DNA of 64,000 nucleotides from Whitmania pigra (lineage: Eukaryota > Annelida > Clitellata > Hirudinida > Haemopidae). The stretch lies in the NCBI GenBank assembly GCA_021613335.1, contig JAJTWR010000159.1, positions 1,227,501-1,291,500 on the forward strand. The letters run 5' to 3'. The notes beneath the pieces were generated by a model that saw nothing but the letters and a program-made list of their open reading frames with translations, made no database searches and was not told the origin of the DNA. Position 1 is the stretch's first letter; each line of letters begins with the position of its first letter. The translations under genes were made by a program, and so were the position numbers. Of this stretch, positions 1 to 14,077 are shown in pieces.

Positions 1-226
1 GGAACAACTTTTATTGGCCTCAAAGGAAAGTTCAGGTGATAGATCTTTATCTTGCACGAATGAGATCACTACTCAATTTTGACTGCTTCGAAATGAAGTT
101 AATTTTTTCAATACAATTCATGCACAAATTCATAAACAATTGTTGAGTTTGGCGAGCTAACTGAATTAGTTGTCTAACTTGTAATGTATGAAAAATGAAA
201 CACCCTGCTAGCCTTATACAAGTGGT

Positions 227-1467
227 ATGTCTGCTGATGGAATGGATGTGATCATCAGGCCTGCAGTAGTTGGAGATTGTTTAGAAATTGAAAGATTAAT
301 CAAGGTAATTATGCTTTTTTATATAAAGTTTTAAACAACTAACTGTTGAATTAGTTGCTTCATTGTTTTATTTGCAAATAAAACTAAATAAATAAAATAG
401 ATTGAAGTGTCAAACATATTTTAAAGGAACTTGCCGAATATGAGAAGTTCGGGAATGGACCCGAATTAAATCACAGAGGTCAATTTTACCTCACTGAAGT
501 TATAAGTATATGTTATCTACTTTGCTTGGTATTTTTTGTGTGAATTGAGTACAAATTAATGTTAGTGGGTCTCCCCAATTTGTGATTTTTATAACATCAA
601 GTTGTTAATGTTCCAGATTTAGAAAGGGATGGATTTGGAAGTTCCAAACTGTTCAGATGCATCGTGGCTGAAACCCGTGCAGCAGGTAATATGTGCTTTG
701 TAAATCAGTTAGTTTATTAATTAATAATAAATGTATCTCATTTGCCCTTGGGTAAATAAATGTTGCTTTACAAAAACCTAAAAGTTTAACTGACTCTCAA
801 TTTCTTTTGCTATTATCAGGACAGGATAAGAAACTAGTGGGTTATGCATTATTTTATGATTCATATTCAACTTGGGTTGGTCCTACTCTGTATCTTGAAG
901 ACTTTTATGTGAATCACAGTTTTCGTGGACATAAAATTGGTCTAAGGATGTTCCAAGCTTTAGCAAAGGTAAAAATAAGATCCAATGTAATTTATTTCTT
1001 GAGAAAATTTGCTGGAATTATTGGCATTAGATTCTGATTCAAATGAATGCTATTCTATTCTACTATACAATCTCCACAAGGGAGAATCCAATGGTATTCA
1101 TGGTAATCTGCAGGCATTGCAGTAATTTAGTACTCTAAGTCACCCAAAGTTAGCATTCATTAATATAGCTAATAACTAAGCTGCTTTTACAGATGCTTGA
1201 ATAATATCCACATCAAATGCATAACAGTTGCTTCTTCCTACTTTACAAATATGCTTTATGTTATAAAATTTAAATTGCATTTTGGAACTTTTGCAGATAG
1301 CAGCGGACGAAAACTATCGTCGAATAAACTTCTCTGTCTTGTCATGGAACGAGCTAGCAATTCAGTTCTACAAGAAGCTTGGTGCAGCTAACATCACAGA
1401 AACAGAGAATTGGCACTCATTTCGAATCAGTGAAGGAATCCAGGAACTAGCTGCCCTCAAGTTTTGA
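227..1467 (+). CDS. SAT1: Diamine (spermidine/spermine) N1-acetyltransferase, five exons
   Basis: GNAT enzyme that transfers acetyl from acetyl-CoA to spermidine/spermine (or thialysine in the SAT2 branch), the entry step of polyamine catabolism in the cytosol. Exons read as 227-304, 427-478, 617-685, 820-968 and 1297-1467. All junctions are GT-AG and phases agree, giving 172 aa; the human enzyme has 171. Visible motifs are the N-terminal DVIIRPA strand, LYLEDFYV near residues 90-97, the acetyl-CoA loop RGHKIG (102-107), and SWNELAIQFYKKLGA with the family catalytic Tyr at about 141. The start ATG precedes DVIIRPA by five codons and is the only plausible one. Oddity: the loop has Lys105 where the family normally has Gly (RGFGIG). 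SAT1 and SAT2 cannot be told apart by eye. The polyamine-acetyltransferase family call is firm. Confidence 0.93.
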
Positions 1468-1535
1468 CAGAGAACCATCAAGCATTAACTAGAACTAACT
1501 AGGACGTCTTCCATATAGTGGGTCCCTAATCAAAT

Positions 1536-1541
1536 AATAAA
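1536..1541 (+). terminator. Poly(A) signal of the acetyltransferase gene
   Basis: AATAAA lies about 70 nt after the stop codon of the acetyltransferase, inside a short AT-rich 3' UTR. Position and strand fit; cleavage was not observed. Confidence 0.6.
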
Positions 1542-2465
1542 ATCAATAATCTGTGCAACAAAAGTTGCATTTTTGTTGATGCTGATCCAAACAATTGTCT
1601 CCTGGAAAGATAAGATTTTCATACCAACTTTTATTGGGCTTAAAATCATTACACCAACAGGATTAGGAAACCACAATAAGGATTAAAAGTACCACATCAG
1701 TGTAAATGATGACTTCAAAACCAAAAATCCTAAAAATTACTTCAGCTAAATAATAGAAAAATATGATTCTCCGAGAGCTGTATCATGAATTACATTAGCG
1801 CACCCTAAATAGCATTAAAAAATCCAGCACATGCAAAACCATATCAGGTGTTTCCACAAATAAGAATGGGGAAGTGTTGTAACCCTTAAATACATTTTGC
1901 AATAAAAATTAGATGATGTCACTAGTTTCAAATAAATATGAGATTTAAGTGACAATGAAACGTGAGTAATTTGATTAAATAGAACAAAAGACAAAGCGCC
2001 ACATCATAGAATTCAAAAACAGGATACTACATTGCAAGGTTACCACCAGTGAAATAATTATGAAAGCTGTCTACGAGATCACAAGAAACTACATTCACCA
2101 CCATATGGGGAGAAGGCACTTGCATACGAAACGTGGATACTCAATGTTCCAATCTTTAATTTTTGATAAGTACCGAATACATACAGCATACATACCCACT
2201 AAACAGCTAGAATATTTAGCCAGTGATGAAGGAAAACACCTAAAAATAAATACCTTGTAGAAATAATTCTAGAGCTAGCCTAACAATGGATAAAATCTCA
2301 TTTTAAAAGGGCAGTGCAACATTGGGAGGAAAGCAACAATGATGTTAAAGTGTGGAAGGTCAAGAGGTAAGAAATAGAAGTCCTTCAAAAATTAAGACAA
2401 ACACTTCCTAGACAATGTTTGATCAGAGTGAGTCAGCATCTGGTACTCATTTCTTTCTAAATACT
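1542..2465. other. Convergent intergenic space and 3' UTRs
   Basis: No credible coding sequence. The acetyltransferase (+) and the carrier gene (-) converge here. A minus-strand AATAAA (read as tttatt near 1627-1632) could end the carrier mRNA, giving a 3' UTR of about 0.8 kb. The small ORF at 2060-2260 has no recognisable features. Confidence 0.5.
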
Positions 2466-5400
2466 TCATTGCTGACTGGCTGTAATGCTCTTAAACTTTG
2501 GTAAACAGATGCCAAATTTGGTCTCAATACCATCGAATGCTGCCAGGGCCATCCTGTAGCCCCCTATGTGATCAGGATTTTTAGGTGCCTTGATTGACCC
2601 CTCACCATGCTTCTTTGATTTTACTGAACCAGCAAGTTGCCTGAAAAGAAATGTTAGTCAAAAAAGCAGTCTTTAAAAAACTTCCATAGAAACAGAATTG
2701 TCTTGGAAAGTACCTTCCACCGAAGTCAACATTGAAAACTCTCTGAAGGATCTCGTAAGTCGCGAGAGTCACCCCAAACTGCGGTGACGATCTGAATACC
2801 CTAGCTACAAAGTTGCATTATAAACTTAGAATCTTAGCTTTTCTGCATTAAATTCTTAATTACAAGTTCAACCCAAGATAAGAGAACATAAATTGTTGGA
2901 TACACTGTCAAGAAATTTCATAAACATGATTATTACCTGGTGCACCCTTCCAGAAAGCCCTAAACCCCTCCTCTCTCGAGATTTTCTTTGCACAATCCCA
3001 AATGCCATTATAGGTTGTTTGGCCTTTCCTGGCTACCACCTGGAGACGGGTTTTGATGACATCAGCCGGAGTGCAGAGGGCGGCAGCAGGAGCACCTGGA
3101 ATGACAAGCAGATTTAATTTCAATTTTCATTCCAACCTCAGGTTCATATAAAGTTCTTATTAAAGTGACATTCCTACAAAGTAATGTTCACTTGTATGAT
3201 GAACTAATTGTTTCATTAACGTCCGATGCATAGCTAGATGATTAGGACGGTGCACCCACAGCAGGGTTTGAATCCACATGCTGCCATCGTGAGAGGCGCA
3301 GCCTTAACCATTAGCCCATGCAGGCACCATATGATGAACATAACATAACGTATCTAAATACTGGAATATTACACACCAGCAATGGTGGCAGAAATTAATA
3401 ATGATGGTATAGTGTTGTAGCCATCTTTGTTTGCAGTCCATCCTTTCAAGTGAGCATAGAGCGGGAAAAAAATTGCAGAAAAGGGAATATCTCTGAGCAG
3501 ACAAGCAGGTGCACCCTGTAAAATACATAAAATAAATAAGAACCATTTAAACAAAATTCACCTTTAAGATATACATTTGTATGTATGAGATGCTACTTTC
3601 ACCTTGTAGACACCTCTAAATCCTAGTTCTTTAACAACATCCATGGCTCCAAGTCTCTTCTGAGTAGCAATTTCACCTGCCACCTGGAGACGAATCTTGA
3701 CAATTTCAAGGGGATTTGTGAAGATCACCTGACATCCTCCTGCCTATAAAAATAAAAATAAACCTAATAAACCTAAATAATAATAAATAAACCTATGGAT
3801 GTGCATTAAGAACATCAAAATTTTTGTAAAATATGTATAACAATTAGAATCGTGTCAAATTAGAACATGTTGCGTGATTACAACTAACACATCCACCAGC
3901 AAGGATTTCACCCCACAGGGGAATTTTTCCATCGGGTGTTCCGACTTTATCTCTTACAAAATCATTGACCTGAAAAGAAAATGAATGGAGAAAATTACAC
4001 AAAATAAATTATAATTAACAACAACAGCACAAGCTCACAGTGAGCTTGATGGCCTTCTCAGGTGCTACACCAACAACTTGTGGCAAGAGACCTCTGTAGA
4101 GACCAAAGAACCCCTCAAAACGGAAAACCTTCCTGAAGCAGTCGAAGCTGTTCAGGTAAAGTCTCTCTCCCATGTAAGAAGAGGATCTCTGGTTTTGAAG
4201 ACGTGTTTTCACCAAGTCAATTGGGTACACTGCCGTAGCACCGGTGGCTAAAGAATGAGTACGTGTCAAATTCTCAACACCAAATTGGACCCATTGACAA
4301 TCAAAACTGTCAATATCAAAAGGCAGGTCTAGTTTAGCCAGGTCATCTTACCTCCTGCAATAGAGCCAAGTGCAAATCTGTAAACACTTTCTAACATCTG
4401 CATCAACACTCCCCGATCTTTCACCAGAGCTTCCTACAAATTCCATCATTGTGAATTTAAGCAGTTAGTCATGTTTATCACAAAAGCATCTTTTAATAAT
4501 TAATGTTTAAAGTTTTAAAACATTTAACAACAAATTACAAATTTTCCTTTCAAAGCAACACAAATTGTTATCCTAACATAGGCACTCAACATTTCAAGTT
4601 AATCTAAAAAAACAAACTGCTTCTTGCAACTGTCTGATAAGGTTCCACGCAAAAGTGATAAAATTCATCAAAATAGACCTACATGAATGGCTTGGTCTTG
4701 GATGTGGAAAGGAAGAATTTCCTCGTCTAATGGAGCCAGTTGTCGAATGTCCTCGTAGGATAATTTTCTGCAATCAGAATAATTTAGTATTCAAAAATAA
4801 AATCATTTGTTTGATTCAATTTTGATCTATTTTTATCAATAAACCTACAACAATGCAGTGGTTTTAAAGGCAACAAACCCAGTTTTGTTTCTGATCGAAG
4901 CCAGTTGAAATAAAATGTCCACCTCCATAGGAGTGATTTGAGTGCATTTCTGTGCTTCGTGCAACATTTCCTCTGCAACAAACGAAACTTATTATTTATC
5001 ATAAAAACATAAATTTATTACTTAATCATCAAATTAAATATCCTAATCACATTTACTAATATGCACAAATCTCTCAATAAGCATGACCAAATACTTTACA
5101 ACTGACAGGCTAATCATTTTAATGTACAAATGTCCCAGATAAACAAACATTAGCAAATAAATTTGGACTAAATGTCGACCTTTGGTTATTTCCTTCTCAG
5201 GGTCATCTCTTGCAGCAGACATGTAAATCTGCTTGATAAGTTCCATGTTGTTGAGCAAGGATATGAACGAGGTGAAGTATGCATACGAAACATTTTTGAC
5301 GAACGACCTGTTCCCTCCCGACACAATCTGAAACAATTTTGATGAAACCTTACACGACGCCATTGTTTTCCAAACATTAGAATCATTCAAATGCCATAAT

Positions 5401-7140
5401 GGCTTGTGGACTAAAAATACTTAAGTACATTGTATTATTTTAATTATTCTTGATGTATTTGTTATTGTCTCCTACTTATGCATCATGTCTTACATATCTG
5501 CCATCACATAAGTTAATTAAGTTAATCTAGAAAGTTCACACTGATCATCTCGAAAATGTTTCAAGGTCAACCAAGCTAACAAAATGTCATTGAAGGTCAA
5601 AGTCATTAAATCAATAGAGGCTAGAGGCGCCCAGATAGTTCACAGAGAAATATGAAACTATGTCTGCAACAATAGAATGTAACTATGCAGCCTAATTGAA
5701 GTTATTGTTTTGTCATCTCCCTATGTTAGCTTTAAATTCTCAGTGATCTGAAAAATTAATACAAACAAACCTGAATCAAATTGTCTCTTGTGAGATCAGT
5801 GAGTAGATAACTCTTAAGTGACAACATGATATCTTTAAACTGCTTTGCCTCTATGAAACCCTCTTTTTGTGCATCAAATTTGAGAAATGCTTGCAGAGCA
5901 TGTTCCTCATGGAAGTCCTAAACAATTATTTGACGACGACGATGATGATGATTCCGATGATTCGAATGAGGAAGTGATCCGGGAGATCATGTTTAAAACT
6001 CACGTGCAATAGTTTTGTGAACTCGAGGTAACTGACATGCTTATCTTTATTTTTGCCAAAATGAAGGAGAATGAAATTTGAATTGAAGTCGAATGGAATT
6101 CTTTTGTGCAACTCGGTTCTTTTGAGAACATCCTCAAATTCATCTGATTAAAAAAACCAACGTGAAGCAGTAATGTTAGCTACCAATTGTCAAAACTGCT
6201 AGGCTCAAATCTCACCATAGTTGACATATCCATTGCTATTTTTATCAAAGATTTTGAAAGCTACAGCAAATAAAGAGTCAGGAAGGCATAAGCAACCTTC
6301 AAAGGCTTGGAATTCAAGAAAAGAAATGAGCCTGAAATAAATATATTTTTTATTTTATTGGAGATTATTAATTCATGGCTTTGAAATAACAATCTCTAAA
6401 TATAGAAACAATATTGTATCAAAGACTTGAATCTATAAAACATCTAATAGAATCATGGAATTGTTGCTTTCTAACCCATCATTTGTTGTGTCAACAACGT
6501 TAGCCAACAGGTTGACTGTGTCTTCGTTGTGGTTACTGGTGGCTGGAACTATTCCCAAATACCCACATATGAAGTCTTTCGGGGTCATGAACTTCTCAGC
6601 ATCTTTTGTTACTGATGCATACTAAAAGTTTAAAGATTATTGGTAAGCCAAAGCTCCCTTGCAAGAAGACAATTTCAAATGAAAATTCAACAAACCTTAT
6701 CAAAGATTTCCTTCAATTTCTCAGGATCAGCTCTTTTTACAAAATACTTAATAAAAAAATGCAAAATCATTTATAATGAAAATATAAAAATTTAATAAAA
6801 ATTTAAACCATTTTTTCATGTCAGAATACATCATTGCAGTTGCATGGTCATTTAAATCATTTTCAAGTTAGTTCATAAAATGACAGAAATCTATATTTTA
6901 ATTTACTTAAAGGAGTCTAATTACTGAGTACATCTTTAAAAATAAAATCTAAAATGATTCAATAATATAACTATTTAATATATTATTCCTTAAAGGATGA
7001 AATATTCATAAACTCGTCCAATGAAAATTTACATTATTGCATGACTTCTCAGACTTCGAGGGTGACCACAAATGGCTGACAAAAGTAGGCACTTGGACTC
7101 CCAGGATGGTTGGAGTCTCTTCAATAACTGGCTGTGACAT
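2466..7140 (-). CDS. SLC25A12/SLC25A13: Mitochondrial calcium-regulated aspartate/glutamate carrier (aralar/citrin), 17 exons
   Basis: Inner-membrane antiporter exchanging matrix aspartate for cytosolic glutamate plus a proton (malate-aspartate shuttle). Exons in transcript order: 7140-7033, 6746-6696, 6621-6476, 6331-6216, 6143-6004, 5917-5771, 5327-5180, 4972-4849, 4767-4683, 4433-4352, 4247-4039, 3969-3889, 3743-3603, 3515-3377, 3095-2937, 2804-2714, 2640-2466. Phases all agree, giving 713 aa (family about 675). The N-terminal half is EF-hand rich: the loop DTTNDGLISFLE matches the calcium-binding hand of human aralar, and [13 protein letters not shown] is the next hand. The C-terminal half has three carrier repeats with signatures [16 protein letters not shown] and TPADVIKTR. 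The first 36 residues (exon 1) have no counterpart I recognise, so the start is the least certain part. Vertebrates have two paralogues; invertebrates usually have one. Confidence 0.95.
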
Positions 7141-8840
7141 TGCTATTTCTTCTGATTAAACCTAATGTCAATCATATAGGTATTTACTGAATGTAAATGT
7201 CTATAAAAACTGTATTTGCTAAACAGTTATTACATTGTTGAAATATGACCTTGAACATTTATCATTGTAAATTAACAGGTACTTTCTTTAAAAAAACCAT
7301 TAAAAGAAATATTGAAGTCAAGACACGAAAAACGCTGTTTTTATACCGTCTTTTCTCTAATATGTTTAATAATAAAATGACAGTAACAAGGATCAACTGA
7401 TTCGTTCGATTTCGTCTGCTTACACTAACCCGGACGAAAGTTCCAAAAATTGCAGATTCAAAAAAAACATTCAGCTTGTTTATAATCAGAGTAAATACTT
7501 TCGTTATCAGTTAATACAATGCCATCAAAGAACCCATATCACTGACATAACAATTCAAAAGTACCAGATTACAACAAATATCCTTGGGTTCATGAGCTCT
7601 AACCAAATCATTTCAAAGTTAAATAATAACAGAAGAATCACCTTCCGTCCCTGCTACCTTCCCTCTGACTACCTCTATCACTTGGGTCCCGAATAACGCA
7701 AGTAAATAAACTCACGTGGAAGATTATGAATCTATATTTAGATATTTTATTAAGTAATTTAACTTTCGAAAATAAGCCGAAGTTTTCATTTTCTCAATTC
7801 ATTTAACAAAGCTTCAACAATTAGTTTTTAAAGTTAAAACATCCTTAATCACCTGTATTGAGTGTACATAAGTTTTTTTTATAAAAATCAGAATAAAATA
7901 CATTTTAAATTCTAGAAATAACCTTTTCCGGTAATGTGCAAAGAAATCAGTTGCAATAATAATGATAGTGGAAAAGCAACAAAGTTTTTAAAAAATGACC
8001 CATAAGCACTGGGTACTTCTCCTGCCCCGTTTCTCGGCATCTGTGAATAATAAGTGTTGACATGTTGTTGACTTTGATATAACCAAGTTCCCAAAGAGCC
8101 GGTGTCACATGAAGGAATGTCCCCCTGATAGGATATTCCCGGATGATTCCCTCGGAAATAAATGTTTTCGTGGGCTAGGGTTAGGGCTAAGTTTAATGGC
8201 TTAGCGTATTATTGGGCATGCTTTATCATTGAAAGATTTCATCCGGGGATATTCTGTCTGGGGTAAAACTTTTTTCGTGACACCGGCTCAATGTCAGGCC
8301 GGCGCGGCTGATTAAATGCTCAACAGCTGCACTAGATTCTATAATAGACTTGCCGTTGGTCAGTACTCATTATAATGAATATAATCATTAGTTTCAGCCA
8401 AAGATGTAGATGTGGTCGAGAAGTACCCCAACACTCAGTTAGAATAAAAGCATTTTCGAAAATCCTACTTCGTTACAAGTAAAAAGCACTTCAGTAAAGC
8501 AACGCATTACATTTACTTTGTTACCGAACAACACTGGGTATTAATCATTACTCTTAAGTAATATTTAATAAATAATTTTACTTAATTAGAACTGGCATTA
8601 TAAACAAATTACTTTAGTTCAATTGCTAATTTAAAATCATCTTGAAAGACCTGGAAGAAATCACAAGTAGCTAATAACCCTTCAAGTTTAACATAATTTT
8701 ATTACACAAACTATGATATTAAGATTTATTTTATTGTTGTGTTATAATTGCATACTTATAAAAAATTCCAAGGCTTAGTGTTTATAAACATTCAGACATT
8801 TCGGGAAAACGCGCTGGATTAATCATCCGGGTAAATTTAT
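7141..8840. other. Intergenic region between divergent genes, with one MITE
   Basis: Upstream flank of the carrier (-) and the zinc-finger gene (+); both promoters should lie here. Apart from the MITE at 8096-8289 I see only AT-rich sequence without clear TATA boxes or ORFs. Confidence 0.5.
8096..8289. mobile_element. MITE-like element with ~50-bp imperfect terminal inverted repeats
   Basis: The left end starts GAGCCGGTGTCAC and the right end is its exact inverse, GTGACACCGGCTC. Similarity continues inward about 50 bp on both sides (both arms contain GATATTCCCGGATGA or a close variant). Total length is 194 bp with no coding capacity, so it would be a non-autonomous DNA transposon. I see no clear target-site duplication, so the superfamily is undetermined. 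A telomere-like GGGTTAGGG lies in the middle. Confidence 0.7.
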
Positions 8841-10927
<2,087 letters not shown>

Positions 10928-11145
10928 ACGATCGTAAGAGTGAAACAAGTTACATAGTTTCCTATTTCATTTGTTGCTTCATCTTAACAGCAGGCACATC
11001 ATTTGATTAGAATGTTACATTTAAAAATCTGAAAAATACACATATTCAGTAAAAAGTGTTTGCTTGGTTCTCACATTTATTTTGTGGTTGTTCTTAACTA
11101 GAAACGAAATTTGCATCTGTTGAATGTGTTATTGTTGCCCCACAG

Positions 11146-11319
11146 AAACAGCAGAAGTTCATTTGTTCTGAATGTGGTCGACAATTCAACACTTCAACAA
11201 TGTTGGAGGAACATCTCAGGTCCCACAACACCAGTACTCAGTTCACCTGCAAATTGTGCACCACAACCTTCACCGAAGCAAGTTCTCTGGGTAGGCACAT
11301 GAGGAAACACATGGTCTGA
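11146..11319 (+). CDS. Alternative or downstream two-finger terminal exon
   Basis: After a clean acceptor (CCCACAG at 11145) there are 57 codons and a stop. They encode two well-formed C2H2 fingers, CSECGRQFNTSTMLEEHLRSH without its first residue in one and CKLCTTTFTEASSLGRH in the other. The exon is phase 0 and starts KQQKF. The preceding exon of the zinc-finger gene already ends in a stop (10925-10927), so this exon must be used by alternative splicing, for instance from a phase-0 donor inside the long exon 10124-10927, or belong to another transcript. I could not identify the donor. The fingers themselves are clear. Confidence 0.65.
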   Translation, partial: KQQKFICSECGRQFNTSTMLEEHLRSHNTSTQFTCKLCTTTFTEASSLGRHMRKHMV

Positions 11320-14077
11320 CAAATTCCATGAAATTGATCGCAGTTTTGCAATCATTTTACATTGGTTTAAATCAGGTCTTAAATTTTGAAAATTGAACTT
11401 TCATCTTATGTTGTTAATTGTTTAGAGAAATCCACATTATTTCAATTTTAAATAACATCAGGAGTTTTAGCTGCAATTATAGAAAGATCATTTATACATT
11501 TGTTAAAATTAATTTGAAGTCGTTTTCTGCCTCATGAAATAATATTTTATCTTCCTTCTTAATTGCTAATTTTCCATCTGCAATTGTGACTATTGTTGCA
11601 AGTTGTCTTGTCACCTTATTATTTCAAACATAGCAACATAAGTTTAAGGAAGCTTTTTTTGGGCTGAAATGTTGAGACTAATGCATTAGTAAAGAGGTGG
11701 CTGAAAAATATAGATGTTTTTAATTAGTTCCAAATATATAGTTTTTAGATGTAATGCAAATTCACCACTTAACTTTTGATGGAGAAGGTTTATAGACAGT
11801 TTTAAATAATAATATAATGGTCATCTGAAGGCATTGACTGCTTGATGTGAAAGGATTCACAAGTGATCATGAACACCACTGCCAATAAAATACCTTTCTT
11901 CCAGATCAAAATGATTTTTTAATCAGCTAACAAATACTTAAGCAGTTAACCAAGTCTTTTAAGATACCCTGCTAACCTGCCTTTGAATGGTAGCTGTAAC
12001 CAATCAGATGTACATAATTGATGATGAGCTTCTTCTCAAGTACTTTTACTGATGGCGGTATTCACTCTATCTCAACCAGAACTTGACTAATTGTCAGAAT
12101 CTTTTCCTCTAAGAAAGGATTGGTATGTGTTTCTTATGTTCAGCCATATGTAATACTCACTACCCCATTGACAGAATTGAAAAGGTTTGAGGACAATTTA
12201 ATAGGTTTTCCTTTTTTTAATGACTTCAGTACTTTATATGGTTCTCGGACTGCAGATTTGGTAAACGAAAAAGCCTGATTTTTTTATTTTTAGATGAAGG
12301 CGTCTCTGACCAATCACATTCATTCAGATTTAGCTATGAAATAAAACCTTGAGTTAAATATCGTTAATGCCACCAGATATCTCTTCTGGGAAAGATGTCC
12401 ACATCCGGAAATTATAAGCAAAGGACGTTGTCACATCAACTTTTTTCCTCTGGATTTCAGTCTTATGTTGAACAATTCAACCTGTCCAAACTGCTAATGA
12501 TTGAAATGCATTATTTACATTCGCTTATTTTTTGTTATTTTATTCATTTGCCATGTGAGTGGCCAGTCCTTCAAATTGTTTTGAATAAATAAATTACATA
12601 AGCAAGAATACAATCACATTCTGCACTTTCAAGTCGATTGAAAACTTGAAATGTAGGTTCTCAAAACTGAAACCTCAAACACATTCTGCCTGCAACATTT
12701 GCTGCAGCAAGTCCAACAAAGGTTTTTGGAATATTTTCAAATGCATCTGATATGCATTTTTTTTATAATAATTATAAATTCAACAGCAGTTCACTTTACT
12801 CAGGTTGAAATAAATTAGAATACATTTAGTAGCTTGTAACTTAGTAGTGTGTGAGACGAATGAAATGTAAAAAAAGTTTCGAACCATGCCTTTTGCAACA
12901 AGAATTTGAAATATATAACTCTCAATAATCTAGGCAATCCTTAAGAAAAACATTTTTGGCTAAGCAATGTAAACATATATTCAATACTAAAAGTAAGAAC
13001 ACTGATTAACAGAACTAGGTAAAAAGGGGAGCCCATCCACATGAACACAAATCAATGAACCACAAATAATAACAAGCAATAAATGAAGAACTAAGGAATA
13101 TTTTAAGGAGTTTATGTCAAAGCATCTTGCCACTGAGCCGCTTTGATGCACAATCAATCAATTAATGAGTTAGCTATAATGAAGGCAAATAATCTAAGCA
13201 TAGGTGAACTGTCATCCTAACAGGCTGTGTCTTTAAGTTGTGTTTTAAGCAACTCAATAACAAATTGTAGGATCCAAAAGCCCACAATCAATTATTTCGC
13301 ACGAATGCCTCGTGCACATGTCAACCAGCACTAGCAGCAGATGGTAACCAGACTGTAGCAAGACAAGGCCATGAAATTGAAACTTGATCGTCAGCACGTA
13401 AAACCAGGCCAAGACTGATGAACCAACTCTCAAAAATATATTTCAAAGAAACAAGTTAATAATTTAAGAACAGCACATGTTGGCAAGGACAGATCCATAC
13501 CTCACGTTAAATTAAATGATTTACAAGTGACATGTCAAGCAATTGTCACATCCAGTGGTCACCTTCTTTAATGACAAAGTTGTTAATAGCTTGCAAGGAA
13601 GGTCATGAGAATGAAATCAATTTCAAAACGAATGGTGACATGAGATGTGTGAAAATCATTCGTTCGCTTTCCGGGGTTTCATCTCGAAACTACAACTTCC
13701 CGTCACCTGTGGCATCATCAGTATTGCTGAAAATGGACATAATGCATCCTCACTATATAATTCAATGTTATCCACAAAATATTTTAAATTTAAAACCACG
13801 ATTCTGTAACATTAAGCCTCCATAAAATGTGCATTTATAGATGATTATGCGCCTTAGGTTTAGGCATAAAGATATTATATTATTCTGAGATGGCACTATT
13901 TATAATTTACAACGTCCACATTTAATGGAAACCCGAGAAATGAATGGGAATCGACAATGTCATTGCCAGGTAGTGGCACCGTTCAAAGGTTTCCAACAAA
14001 CTCTCCACAATCCATGCAAAATGCTATTATTTCTACCCTAAGCACTTATGAATGCTTAATTGAAAAATGTAAAGTTC
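11320..14077. other. Convergent intergenic space between zinc-finger and KH genes
   Basis: No credible gene. A + strand AATAAA at 12584-12589 could end a long zinc-finger 3' UTR. The part below 14078 is presumably the 3' UTR of the KH gene on the minus strand. ORFs at 12395-12592 and 13532-13825 show no domain or repeat. Confidence 0.45.

Noticed and set aside
12291..12345. Short exon-like frame after TTTTTAG (MKASLTNHIHSDLAMK)
   Set aside because: Looks vaguely like half a zinc finger, but His spacing is wrong and there is no cysteine pair.
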